A model generated the notes under the pieces. It was given only the letters and a program-made list of their open reading frames with translations, was not told the DNA's origin and made no database searches. Shown one piece after another: positions 1 to 8,659 of a stretch of DNA of 64,000 nucleotides. The DNA lies in assembly GCF_006265175.1 (NCBI RefSeq), contig NZ_VDCQ01000017.1, forward strand, positions 62,001-126,000, in the 5' to 3' direction. Both the position numbers and the translations under genes were made by a program. Origin of the DNA: Paenibacillus hemerocallicola (GTDB lineage Bacteria > Bacillota > Bacilli > Paenibacillales > NBRC-103111). The stretch's first letter is position 1; each line of letters opens with the position of its first letter.

Positions 1-30
1 CCCATTTCCTGTATTCACCGCTTTCTCAAA

Positions 31-1011
31 CTAATTTCCTTGTTTCGTATCGCCCGTCTTGGCGCCGAACGCGAGCGTATCCGTCCAGTACGGCTGCCCC
101 CGATCGTCCCCGGCGCGGGATTCGCCGGCCCGGGCCTGAACGGACTTCGCATACTCGGACGGAGTCATGCCTCCGTACTTCTTGAACGCTTTGGAAAAAT
201 GGTGGATGCTGCCGTAGCCGAGCAGACGGGCGATTTCCGTGAAATTGTGCTGCTCCTCGCGGACGAGCATTTTGGCCTGTTCCACCTTGAGACGTTTGAA
301 ATATTCCATCAGCGGGTAGCCTGTTCGTTTCTTGAACAGCCGGGTAATGTGCGTCTTGCCTACATTGAACGATTCGCATATCGCGTCCAAGGACAGATCC
401 TGGTCCAGCCTGTCTCGCAAAAACGCGGTCACGCTCCGAACGAGGTCGCGCTCGCGCTTTTCCTTCGGCACGAACAGCAGCTTCTCCCCCGGCTCCTGCC
501 CGCCATGTGCGCGGCGGATGAGATGGATCAGCAATATTTCCAGGTAGCTCCGCAGCAATTGCTCGCAGCCTTCCGGGGCGCCGGACTGGCGCTCGATCGT
601 ATGCGCGTCCGGTACGTGGTAAGGCGGCGCGAATGCCCGGAAGCCTTCCTTGACGATTTGCGCGAGCATGCCCCGCTCGCTCTCGTTCAAACGGAAATGA
701 CGGTTCGCCAAATGCTCCAGCACCGGGGAACCGCTTTCGAATGCGATATCGAACAGATTGGAGGCGGTAACCCGGTTGGCGGACAGCCGATGATACGCGT
801 TCGGCTTATACAGCATCACGTCTCCCTGCTTCAGCTCGTACTGCACATCGTCGACGTGGACGATCACCTCGCCCTTGTCGACGTAGAACAGCTCCCAGAA
901 ATCGTGCTTCTCGCCGTGGAACACGTAGTCTTTCGTAAATTCGAAGTAATGGAACGAGAACAGTTGATCGACGTTAATATAATTCCGCAGCCGGATGCCG
1001 GTGTAATTCAA
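31..1011 (-). CDS. AraC family transcriptional regulator (cupin + double HTH)
   Basis: A 326-residue DNA-binding regulator. Residues about 20-110 form an AraC-type cupin sensor domain (the FWELFYVDKGEV stretch and a following GDVMLYKPNAYHR stretch are the typical beta-barrel signature). Residues about 200-295 carry the two AraC helix-turn-helix motifs, with the family end motif GMTPSEYAK. The C-terminal 35 residues are polar and probably disordered. The start is a TTG: AGGAGG at 1018-1023 lies six bases upstream, and no ATG is better placed. It is divergent from the Gfo/Idh-like gene at 1251, so it probably controls that gene. The ligand is unknown; the family usually senses sugars. Confidence 0.9.
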   Translation of the reverse strand: MNYTGIRLRNYINVDQLFSFHYFEFTKDYVFHGEKHDFWELFYVDKGEVIVHVDDVQYELKQGDVMLYKPNAYHRLSANRVTASNLFDIAFESGSPVLEHLANRHFRLNESERGMLAQIVKEGFRAFAPPYHVPDAHTIERQSGAPEGCEQLLRSYLEILLIHLIRRAHGGQEPGEKLLFVPKEKRERDLVRSVTAFLRDRLDQDLSLDAICESFNVGKTHITRLFKKRTGYPLMEYFKRLKVEQAKMLVREEQHNFTEIARLLGYGSIHHFSKAFKKYGGMTPSEYAKSVQARAGESRAGDDRGQPYWTDTLAFGAKTGDTKQGN

Positions 1012-1162
1012 AGATAGCCTCCTTCCCGGCCGGACAGCCTGTCGTCATTCATGCCCGCTTTCCTCCATTATACATGCCCCCTCCCCCCGCCTGTCGCGCA
1101 TTTGGCGAAAAAGAACAAAAAAAATGCGATTTCAGACAAAGCAACATCGCTTTCGATCGTCT

Positions 1163-1188
1163 TATAATGCAAGATGTAAGCATTTACG
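1163..1188 (+). promoter_or_regulatory. Candidate -10 box followed by a cre-like site
   Basis: TATAAT at 1163-1168 is a perfect -10; the -35 region is poor, which suits activator dependence. Just downstream, 1175-1188 reads TGTAAGCATTTACG and matches 12 of 14 positions of the catabolite-responsive element consensus (TGWAANCGNTNWCA). That position near the transcription start would suit CcpA repression. The match is short and could be chance. Confidence 0.35.
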
Positions 1189-1250
1189 CACCGTCCTGAA
1201 CGCGAGATTGGCGAATCGGCACGATTCAAGTGCGATAAGGAGCGATACGA

Positions 1251-2387
1251 ATGGACCGGAACGGGAAACTGAATGTCGGCATCGTAGGAGCGGCCGGCCG
1301 GCCGAGAATATTCAGGGATGCGATTCATGCTCATCCGCGGGCCGCGATTGCCGCGCTGTGCGAAATTTCGGAGGAGCGGCTGGATATGGCCAAAGCCTAT
1401 TTCGGACAGTATCCCGCCTATCTTTCCTTCGAGAGCATGCTGGAGAGCGCCGATCTGGACGCGGTCATTATCGGGACCCCGATGCAATTTCACGTCGAGC
1501 AGGCGCTGCTAGCCCTGGAGCGCAATCTGCATGTGATCAGCGAAGTTCCCGCCGGCATCGACATCGGGGAATGCAGACGGCTGACCGAGACGGCGGCGCG
1601 TTCCAAGGGGCAGTATATCATGGCGGAGAACTGCAACTACATGAAGCCGCACATGGTCATTTCCAATATGGTTCGCAGCGGCCTGTTCGGTGAACTGTAT
1701 TACGCCGAAGGCGAATATTTGCACGATGCCAAGCCATTATGCGTATCGACGCCTTGGCGTCGGGCGTGGCAAACCGGGGTAAACGGCATCACGTACGGAA
1801 CGCATAGCCTCGGGCCGATTCTCGACTGGATGGAAGGCGACCGGATCGCGCGGGTCAGCTGCATCGGCAGCGGACGCCATCATGCGGACGGCCAAGGAAG
1901 AGCGTACGAGCAGGAGGATACTTGTCTGATGATGGGCCAGACAGAACGAGGCAAACTCATCCGGGTTCGGCTCGATTTGCTGTCCGACCGGCCTACCGCG
2001 CTCAATTATTCCCTTCAAGGGACGCGTGGCTGCTATGAGAGCATCCGCCACGAGCTGCTGGGCGCGGGCAAGGTGTACTTGAAGACAGAGGGCGAGGACA
2101 AGCCCGAATGGATCGATCTGGCGGCCGCGGGAAAACAGTACGTTCCGGATATTTGGCAGCGGGTTCCCGAGCAGATGCTTGGCGCGAGCGGTCACGGAGG
2201 CAGCGACTTCGTGATGATGACCGACTTCCTGAACGCCATGACGGACGGCAAGCCTTCTCCGATTTCGATCCATCGGGCACTCGATATGACGCTGCCCGGC
2301 CTGATCAGCCAATTGTCGGTCGAACGCGGCGGCCAATGGCTGGACGTGCCGGATTCTAGAGTATGGAGCGGCGATAACGGGACTTGA
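1251..2387 (+). CDS. Gfo/Idh/MocA-family oxidoreductase-like protein lacking the EKP lysine
   Basis: A 378-residue protein with an N-terminal Rossmann fold (residues about 8-16, VGIVGAAG) followed by the Gfo/Idh/MocA C-terminal alpha/beta domain. These enzymes normally oxidise or reduce sugars and cyclitols with NAD(P). The family hallmark EKP at the end of the nucleotide domain is EVP here (residues 98-100), so the usual catalytic lysine is absent. A later GTHSLG stretch preserves the histidine region. It may be a divergent dehydrogenase, a lyase-type member or a sensor. The start is supported by AAGGAG at 1237-1242, eight bases upstream. It is divergent from the AraC gene at 31-1011. Confidence 0.85.
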   Translation: MDRNGKLNVGIVGAAGRPRIFRDAIHAHPRAAIAALCEISEERLDMAKAYFGQYPAYLSFESMLESADLDAVIIGTPMQFHVEQALLALERNLHVISEVPAGIDIGECRRLTETAARSKGQYIMAENCNYMKPHMVISNMVRSGLFGELYYAEGEYLHDAKPLCVSTPWRRAWQTGVNGITYGTHSLGPILDWMEGDRIARVSCIGSGRHHADGQGRAYEQEDTCLMMGQTERGKLIRVRLDLLSDRPTALNYSLQGTRGCYESIRHELLGAGKVYLKTEGEDKPEWIDLAAAGKQYVPDIWQRVPEQMLGASGHGGSDFVMMTDFLNAMTDGKPSPISIHRALDMTLPGLISQLSVERGGQWLDVPDSRVWSGDNGT

Positions 2388-2400
2388 GCGTAAGGATATA

Positions 2401-2450
2401 CAAGCGCAGAAGCCGAAATTCCTCTGACGGACTTTCGGCTTCTGCGCTTG
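2401..2450. terminator. Convergent hairpin between the oxidoreductase and the kinase
   Basis: A perfect 18-bp inverted repeat (arms 2401-2418 and 2433-2450, 14-nt loop) lies just after the plus-strand oxidoreductase stop and downstream of the minus-strand kinase. It is placed to end transcription from both sides. A clear U-tract is missing on either strand, so it may act partly as an RNA end stabiliser. Confidence 0.7.
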
Positions 2451-2501
2451 GACAGGGGTATTCGATTACCTCCGTAGAGGAAAGCTTGCTCTCCATAACT
2501 C

Positions 2502-4322
2502 TCAATTGATCGGCAAAGTAACCTCCACCGTCGTGCCCGTACCTTCCTCTTGCTTATACTGGATTGTGCCTTTATGCTCGTTAATAATTTTGAAGCTGAC
2601 CATAAGACCGATTCCGGTCCCTTTCTCCCTTGTGCTGTAATAAGGTTCCCCCAGCCTGGACCTTAGCTCGTCGGATATGCCGCTGCCCTCGTCCATGATG
2701 CGGATCAACACCTCCTTGTCTCCTTTTCTCGTCAATTCCAGCTTGACGGTTCCTCGGTCCGCCATCGATTCGATCGCATTTTTGATCATATTGACGAAAA
2801 CCTGCTTGATCTTATTCTCATCGCATAGTATGTACGGGATATTCGGCGCGAAGCGCGTCTCGATCGCGATATTGTTCATATTCGCCTGGGCATGCAGCAA
2901 GTTCAGCACATGGCCGATCAGCTCCGTCAAGTTGATCCGTTTGTACTGGACGGGCTGGTGGTTCGCGAGCAGCAAAAATTCCGTAATGATATTGTCGATC
3001 TGGTCGATCTCCGAATCGATCACCTCGTAGATGTCTTCCCTTCCCAAGCCTTTGCGCACAAGGTGCAGAAAGCCTTTGATCGACGTAAGCGGGTTGCGGA
3101 TTTCGTGCGCCACTCCCGCGGCGAGCTGGCCGGCCATGCTGAGCTTGTCCGATTTGCGCATGATTTCCTCGTTTTGCTTCTGCAGCGTAATATCTTTGCC
3201 GATGACCATGACCGCGGCCACTTGCCGTGCATGCATGACCGGAATCGTCGTAACGCTTAAGCTCACCAAATGGCCGTTCTTATGGGACAGCTCCATTTCG
3301 AACGTTTGCGGAAAGCCCTGCTTCACCTTCTCGAAGCGAACATCCGATTCCTCCAGCCGTCCGGGAGGCAGAAGCGACCGTCCGGGACGGAACAGCAGCT
3401 CTTCCTGCGCGTATCCGGTAATCAGCTCGGTCGCGCGGTTCATCTGAATTATTTTTCCGTCCAAGTCCAGCGTGCATACGAGATCGGGATTGCCGTTGCA
3501 TAAAGCGTCGAACTGAAGCGAGCTTAGCTGCGCCGATTCCAAAGCCAGCCTGCGGTCGATAAAAGCTCCCGCGATCAATATCGCGATCAGGATAAAGATG
3601 GTGACGCCTACCCATAGAGACAGCGAGCTTGGCTCCAATGTCACGTCAAGCAGCATCAAATTGTCGGATAATGAAGCTTGCGGAACCGGAGCCTGATGCG
3701 GCGCTTCGACGAAATGGGTCGATTTCATGCCGACATAATGCATGCCCGATACGGCGATGCCGAGCAGCACCGCTCCCGGCATTTTTCCGGGGTCGCTATG
3801 CAGGAGCCAATCTTTTTTTTGCAGACGGAACGTCAAGTACAGCGCACAGTACGACACGACGATGGAGATCAGTATCGATACGATAAACGGAAACAGCTTA
3901 TAGTGGATCGTATACGCGCTCTCGATCGCCGCCATGCCGAGAAAATGCATGGATGATATGCCCCCGCCCATAAACATCCCGGCGAATATAAAGCGATAGG
4001 AGCTTACCCGATTTCGGCTAACCAGAAAGATCGCAAGGAAAGAAGAGCAAACGGCGATAAGCAGCGATACGAACGTCAAAAGCAAATGATAGGTTGTCGA
4101 AAATGGCAGCCGAAGCGCGAGCATTCCGATGAAATGCATCGACCATATCCCGAGGCCCATCGTAACGGCGCTGGCGGACAACCAGAACGACCGATTGCGG
4201 CGAATGACCGATTTCCGCGCGCGGCTCGTCATATCCAAAGATGCGTAGGATGCTATAACAGCCATCGTAACCGATAATATGACAAGTGAAATGTTATAGC
4301 TCCCACCCGCATGTTCCATCAT
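2502..4322 (-). CDS. MHYT-PAS sensor histidine kinase
   Basis: A 606-residue membrane histidine kinase. The N-terminal half has seven or so membrane helices with three MHYT motifs (MHFIGM 62-67, MHFLGM 125-130, MHYVGM 194-199), a sensor thought to bind copper and respond to gases or redox. A PAS domain spans about 268-385. The HisKA H-box (AHEIRNPL) puts the phospho-accepting histidine at 406. The ATPase domain shows the N-box near 509-520, DEGSGIS at 544-550 and GTGIGL at 568-573. No response regulator is adjacent, so it is an orphan kinase; this build is common among Bacillus-type sporulation-phosphorelay kinases. Two consecutive ATGs (4322 and 4319) follow GGAGGG; the second is better spaced. 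Confidence 0.93.
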   Translation of the reverse strand: MMEHAGGSYNISLVILSVTMAVIASYASLDMTSRARKSVIRRNRSFWLSASAVTMGLGIWSMHFIGMLALRLPFSTTYHLLLTFVSLLIAVCSSFLAIFLVSRNRVSSYRFIFAGMFMGGGISSMHFLGMAAIESAYTIHYKLFPFIVSILISIVVSYCALYLTFRLQKKDWLLHSDPGKMPGAVLLGIAVSGMHYVGMKSTHFVEAPHQAPVPQASLSDNLMLLDVTLEPSSLSLWVGVTIFILIAILIAGAFIDRRLALESAQLSSLQFDALCNGNPDLVCTLDLDGKIIQMNRATELITGYAQEELLFRPGRSLLPPGRLEESDVRFEKVKQGFPQTFEMELSHKNGHLVSLSVTTIPVMHARQVAAVMVIGKDITLQKQNEEIMRKSDKLSMAGQLAAGVAHEIRNPLTSIKGFLHLVRKGLGREDIYEVIDSEIDQIDNIITEFLLLANHQPVQYKRINLTELIGHVLNLLHAQANMNNIAIETRFAPNIPYILCDENKIKQVFVNMIKNAIESMADRGTVKLELTRKGDKEVLIRIMDEGSGISDELRSRLGEPYYSTREKGTGIGLMVSFKIINEHKGTIQYKQEEGTGTTVEVTLPIN

Positions 4323-4554
4323 ATCCCTCCAGTATAAATGGCATTATTGTAAACCCGGCGCCCAAGTTCCGGGTCTCATTCCGGTTATGTAGAGGATGTA
4401 ACTATCGCCTCCTTCCAGATGCCCTGTCGCGTCAAGCCAAGATGGATGCCTCCTATTAATATGCCACGAGGGATGACGGAATGGGAAGCCAATTTCCGAA
4501 ATAGTCCCAGTATATCAACATTTTACTTGCTATAAATACATTTTTTCACAATAA

Positions 4555-4583
4555 AGAGACCTTCCTCCAAATGGACGGTCTCT
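4555..4583 (-). terminator. Putative terminator of the SDR gene
   Basis: A 7-bp stem (AGAGACC 4555-4561 with GGTCTCT 4577-4583) lies 23 bases past the SDR stop. On the minus strand it is followed by TTTATTGTG. The stem is short and the U-tract imperfect. Confidence 0.5.
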
Positions 4584-4605
4584 ATTATGGAACGGCTATT
4601 CCCCG

Positions 4606-5442
4606 CTAACGAAGCGCCTGCCGAATCGCTCCTTCGAACCACCTCCATGGGAGCAGCGCTTTCCCCCACAGCGTCAGACGCGAGCCTTTGCCCAGCGTGT
4701 AACGCAAGCGGGGCGAGGCGGACAGGACGAGGCGGCCGACAAGATCGGCGACCTCTTGCGGATCGGGCGCGGTAGCCGCGGCCCGTTCCGAATACTTCAA
4801 CACGGCTTGCAGCCTCTTCCCGTAAGGAGAGTCGGGGCTTGTGCGAATGTGCGCCAACCCTTTGCTCCATATCGGGGTGCGGTACGCACCCGGCTCCACG
4901 ATGACTACCTTAACGCCCATCGGGGCCATTTCGTGACGGAGACTTTCGCTGAATCCTTCGACCGCGAATTTGGAGGCGGCGTACGGAGCATATCCCGGAA
5001 AGCCGATTCTCCCGCTGACGCTCCCGATATTGACGATCGTACCGCTTCGTCGGGAGCGCATGGCCGGCAGCACCGCCTTCGTTACGGCGACGAGCCCGAA
5101 GAAATTCGTTTCCATCTGCATACGCCAATCGTCCATCGTCAGCTCTTCGACAAATCCGCCCAAGGCGAATCCCGCATTGTTGACCAGCACATCGATAGTC
5201 CCGTATCGGTCCAGCACATCGGAAACAACGATTCCGATCGATTCGTAATCCGTTACATCGAGTCTCATCACCTCTACAAGAGGAGCGACGCCGTCGCGGG
5301 CGGCCGCATCCATGAGCGGTCCCATACTTCCCGTGTTGCGCATCGTCGCTATAACCCGATACCCGAGCCGGGCGAGCTTCACCGCGGTAAGCAGCCCGAA
5401 ACCACTGGACGTTCCGGTAACCAAGGCGATACGTTCCATCAT
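4606..5442 (-). CDS. SDR family NAD(P)-dependent oxidoreductase
   Basis: A classical short-chain dehydrogenase of about 278 residues. The cofactor motif TGTSSGFG is near the N-terminus, NNAG lies in the middle, the active-site serine is in the NIGSVSG stretch, and the catalytic YxxxK is YAASK. The reaction is NAD(P)-linked oxidation or reduction of an alcohol or ketone; the substrate cannot be told. A longer reading frame reaches 5478, but GGAGGG at 5447-5452 directly precedes two adjacent ATGs (5442 and 5439), so translation starts there. It stands alone between the kinase and an AraC gene. Confidence 0.9.
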   Translation of the reverse strand: MMERIALVTGTSSGFGLLTAVKLARLGYRVIATMRNTGSMGPLMDAAARDGVAPLVEVMRLDVTDYESIGIVVSDVLDRYGTIDVLVNNAGFALGGFVEELTMDDWRMQMETNFFGLVAVTKAVLPAMRSRRSGTIVNIGSVSGRIGFPGYAPYAASKFAVEGFSESLRHEMAPMGVKVVIVEPGAYRTPIWSKGLAHIRTSPDSPYGKRLQAVLKYSERAAATAPDPQEVADLVGRLVLSASPRLRYTLGKGSRLTLWGKALLPWRWFEGAIRQALR

Positions 5443-5514
5443 GAATCCCTCCGCAATCGAACTCAACTCCCTATACATTCGCCAAGCTCCGGGCGCATTC
5501 CTGTCCGTGAGCCT

Positions 5515-6390
5515 TCAACTGTAACCAAGCCTTTTCTTGCGATATGCCGCAGGGGACATGCCCGTCTCTTTACGAAACATCCGGGAAAAATAGTTGGCGT
5601 CGGCCATGCATACCATCTCCGCTATTTGCTTGACCGTCAGCTCCGCCGATTGCTCCAGCAGCCGCCGAGCCTTCTCCATCCGCACGTGTCGCAAATATTC
5701 GAGCGGGCTCATTCCCGTGTGGCGTTTCAAGCATCGCGATACGTAGTCGACATGATAATGGAATTCGTTCTCCAACTGTCCGGTATGAAACGGCAAGCTC
5801 TCGTGTCTGCGCAAGTAGGCGGCGACGGCTCCGGCCAGTCTTCCCGACCTGCTGTCCGCTTCGGAAGTCCGCACGAGCTCCTGCAGCTTGGCAAGCAATT
5901 GGACGAACCGCGCTTGCAGCTTAAGTACCGTTTCCACGCTGAGCCGATTGTGCAGCTGCACCATTTCCTCCAAAATGCCCCATGCCTCCCCCAGCTCGAG
6001 ATAGCCGTACTTGGGCATATAAATCGGGCGGTTCGCCGGCGCAAGGTCCGAATCGTTCCCTTTCCGCAGTACGAGCGACCAGGGAATGTGCTCAGCGGAT
6101 ATCCGGCTTTGCGCGGAATCGTGCTTGATATGAATCCAGTATAGCTCCGTCTCCTCCGTGCTGTCCCGATACCCGACATGCGTCTTGCCGGGCTCGAGCG
6201 CGAGCATATGACCTGCACGCACTTCATATTCCTTCTCGTCCTCGGCCATATAGATACAGCCAGTCCGGACAAACAAAACGTCATACAGCCCGAAATTTCG
6301 CGAAAAATGCCTCATTCCCGGCTTCCATACGCCGTATCCGACCGTTACGAGCTGCGGCAGCGGAGAAACGGACCATTCCATGCATTCCAT
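5515..6390 (-). CDS. AraC family transcriptional regulator
   Basis: A 291-residue AraC regulator. The N-terminal arm and cupin (about 10-100) include a typical GHMLALEPGKTHVGY stretch. The C-terminal double HTH (about 190-288) ends in the family motif GMSPAAYRKKR. It is divergent from the glycoside-hydrolase-like gene starting at 6583, with a perfect palindrome in the shared control region, so that gene is its probable target. The ribosome binding site is weak (ACGGGG about ten bases upstream). Confidence 0.9.
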   Translation of the reverse strand: MECMEWSVSPLPQLVTVGYGVWKPGMRHFSRNFGLYDVLFVRTGCIYMAEDEKEYEVRAGHMLALEPGKTHVGYRDSTEETELYWIHIKHDSAQSRISAEHIPWSLVLRKGNDSDLAPANRPIYMPKYGYLELGEAWGILEEMVQLHNRLSVETVLKLQARFVQLLAKLQELVRTSEADSRSGRLAGAVAAYLRRHESLPFHTGQLENEFHYHVDYVSRCLKRHTGMSPLEYLRHVRMEKARRLLEQSAELTVKQIAEMVCMADANYFSRMFRKETGMSPAAYRKKRLGYS

Positions 6391-6506
6391 GTCGGCAACA
6401 CCCCGTTACTACATATGAATATTTCCTGACCGCAATTGTTCCCGCATTCATCGTATCTCAAATCGCAATGGCTGAAAAGTCGGAATTGTGCTAACTTCGG
6501 TCGGTA

Positions 6507-6523
6507 CCGTCACTTTGTGACGG
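6507..6523. promoter_or_regulatory. Perfect palindrome in the AraC/glycosidase divergent control region
   Basis: CCGTCAC-TTT-GTGACGG is a perfect 7-bp inverted repeat. It lies about 20 bases upstream of a TAGAAT -10 candidate (6543-6548), so it covers the -35 position of the plus-strand promoter, which itself has no recognisable -35. This geometry fits an activator or repressor site. Which protein binds is unknown; AraC proteins more often use direct repeats. Confidence 0.45.
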
Positions 6524-6582
6524 GCTGAGGAAGCGCTACACTTAGAATAAATATCCGTTTCCACGTTCAGGAGGCCAACCCA

Positions 6583-8565
6583 ATGAGATTTCGCCAGGTG
6601 CATCTCGATTTCCATACTTCCGAAGCGATCCCCGGCATAGGAGCCGGCTACTCGAAGCAGCAATTTCAGCAAATGCTCCAGCTCGGCCGCGTAGACTCGA
6701 TTACCGTGTTCTCCAAATGCCATCACGGCTGGGCCTATCATCCGAGCAAGGCGAACCGGATCCATCCGTATTTGACCTTCGACCTGCTGGGCGCCCAGAT
6801 CGAGGCCGCGCATGAGATCGGGGTCAAGACGCCGGTCTATTTGTCCGCCGGCTTGGACGAGAAGCTTACACGCGAGCGCCCGGAATGGCTGATTCGCCGG
6901 CGCAACGAGCAGACGGCCGGGGCGCCCGATTTTATGACCCCGGGGTGGCATCCGTTCTGTATGAATTCTCCGTATCTGGACGTGCTCGTCAGTCAGATCG
7001 AGGAGGTCGTGACCGGCTATGACGCCGACGGCATTTTCCTGGATATCGTGGGGATCCGGGAATGCTATTGCCATCATTGCATCCGATCCGCAAGAGAACG
7101 GGGAATCGATCCGCGGGACAAGGCGGCGATGCTGCCCCTGTGGGAAGAGACATACGTCCGCTACACCGAACGGACGAACGAAGCCGTTCATAAGCACAAA
7201 CCGGGACTGCCGGTATTCCACAACGGCGGTCACATTCCTCAGGGGAGACGGGACCTGGCCGGCCGCAATACGCATCTGGAGCTGGAGTCGCTGCCGACGG
7301 GCGGCTGGGGCTACGACCATTTCCCGCTCTCCGCGCGTTATGCGCAAGGACTGGGTATGCCCGTACTGGGCATGACCGGCAAGTTCCATACGTCCTGGGG
7401 CGAATTCGGCGGCTACAAGCATCCGAACGCGCTTCGTTACGAGACGGCCCTCAGTCTCGCCAACGGAGCCCGCTGCTCGATCGGGGACCAGCTTCATCCG
7501 GACGGGCTTATGGATGAAGCCACGTACCGGCTGATCGGGGAGGCGTATCGCGAGGTGGAGGCGAAGGAAGCGTGGTGCGCAGAGACGTCCAACATCGCCG
7601 ATATCGCGCTGCTGACCGTCGAAGCGGCCGGCTTCGCCAAGGAAGACGAGCGCAGATGCCCGAAGCCCGATCAGGGCGCCGTCCGCATGCTGCTTGAAGG
7701 CAATTGGCTGTTCGACGTCGTCGATCTGGCCTCGGACTGGAACCGGTACGCCGTGTTGATTTTGCCGGACCGTATACGCATCGACGCCGCCCTCGAGAGC
7801 AGGCTGGCGGATTACGTCGGTCAAGGCGGACGTTTGCTGGCAACGGGACAGTCCGGCTTGCGCAACGACGACTCCGGGTTCGCCCTCGATTTCGGCGTCC
7901 GCTGGGTCGGAACGAATCCTTACCGGCCCGACTATTGGGTGCCGGAGCATGACTCGGCCGCGGGCTCCGTGCTGTCCGCCGGTACCGGCTACGTCGTTTA
8001 TGCGGAAGGGCAGCAGATCGAAGCGGCCGGAGCGACGGTGCTGGGCCGCCGAGAGAATCCGTACTTCAACCGGGACGTGTTCCATTTCTGTTCGCACCGC
8101 CACACGCCTAACAGCAAACAGTCTGGTGGACCGGGGATGGCAGAAGGAGCGGCGGGCATTTATATCGCATGGGACATATTCGAGGACTACGCGGAGAAGG
8201 GCAGCCTATTCCTGCGCGAAACCGTCTCGTATGCGCTCGGCCGTCTGCTCGGCGCTCGGCGGACGTTGGTCGTCTCGCTGCCGGCGCAAGGTATCACGAC
8301 GATTCAAGAACAGCCGGGCGAGAACCGCTGGGTGCACCACCTGCTGTACGCCTCTCCGGTGCGTCGCGGGCAATCGGTGGAAATTATCGAAGACATCGTG
8401 CCGCTCCATCAAATATCGGCAAGGGTGAAGACGGACCGTCCGGTGCAAAACGTGTACTTGGCTCCCCAGATGACGGACATCGCCTTCGAATTCGACAACG
8501 GCGTCGTCTCCTACACGGTGCCGAAGCTGGAATGCCATCAAATGGTCGTGCTGCAGTTTGGCTAA
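6583..8565 (+). CDS. GHL6-like / beta-galactosidase-trimerisation-type glycoside hydrolase
   Basis: A 660-residue protein without a signal peptide. The first about 350 residues look like a TIM-barrel glycosidase of the hypothetical glycosyl hydrolase GHL6 type. Acidic clusters that could hold catalytic residues are DGIFLDIVGI near residue 147 and LELESL near 228. The middle (about 370-470) resembles the class-I-amidotransferase-like trimerisation domain of GH42 beta-galactosidases (VLILPDRIRID, then a GGRLLATGQSG stretch). A C-terminal beta domain follows. AGGAGG at 6569-6574 fixes the start. It is probably a cytoplasmic glycosidase acting on imported oligosaccharide, under the divergent AraC protein. 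The family is assigned from overall pattern and the substrate is unknown. Confidence 0.75.
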   Translation: MRFRQVHLDFHTSEAIPGIGAGYSKQQFQQMLQLGRVDSITVFSKCHHGWAYHPSKANRIHPYLTFDLLGAQIEAAHEIGVKTPVYLSAGLDEKLTRERPEWLIRRRNEQTAGAPDFMTPGWHPFCMNSPYLDVLVSQIEEVVTGYDADGIFLDIVGIRECYCHHCIRSARERGIDPRDKAAMLPLWEETYVRYTERTNEAVHKHKPGLPVFHNGGHIPQGRRDLAGRNTHLELESLPTGGWGYDHFPLSARYAQGLGMPVLGMTGKFHTSWGEFGGYKHPNALRYETALSLANGARCSIGDQLHPDGLMDEATYRLIGEAYREVEAKEAWCAETSNIADIALLTVEAAGFAKEDERRCPKPDQGAVRMLLEGNWLFDVVDLASDWNRYAVLILPDRIRIDAALESRLADYVGQGGRLLATGQSGLRNDDSGFALDFGVRWVGTNPYRPDYWVPEHDSAAGSVLSAGTGYVVYAEGQQIEAAGATVLGRRENPYFNRDVFHFCSHRHTPNSKQSGGPGMAEGAAGIYIAWDIFEDYAEKGSLFLRETVSYALGRLLGARRTLVVSLPAQGITTIQEQPGENRWVHHLLYASPVRRGQSVEIIEDIVPLHQISARVKTDRPVQNVYLAPQMTDIAFEFDNGVVSYTVPKLECHQMVVLQFG

Positions 8566-8568
8566 AAG

Positions 8569-8607
8569 AAAGACGGAGCCCGCGTCATCGCGTTGCTCCG
8601 TCTTTTT
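8569..8607. terminator. Bidirectional rho-independent terminator
   Basis: An 11-bp perfect stem AAAGACGGAGC (8569-8579) / GCTCCGTCTTT (8595-8605) continues into a T-run on the plus strand. On the minus strand it is followed by CTTTCTTTT. It closes the plus-strand glycosidase gene and the minus-strand SPFH gene. Confidence 0.9.
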
Positions 8608-8659
8608 GTGTGATTTACGCTTGCCCGGTTCCGAGCGCGTTTCTCCAAATTCGTTTCGC

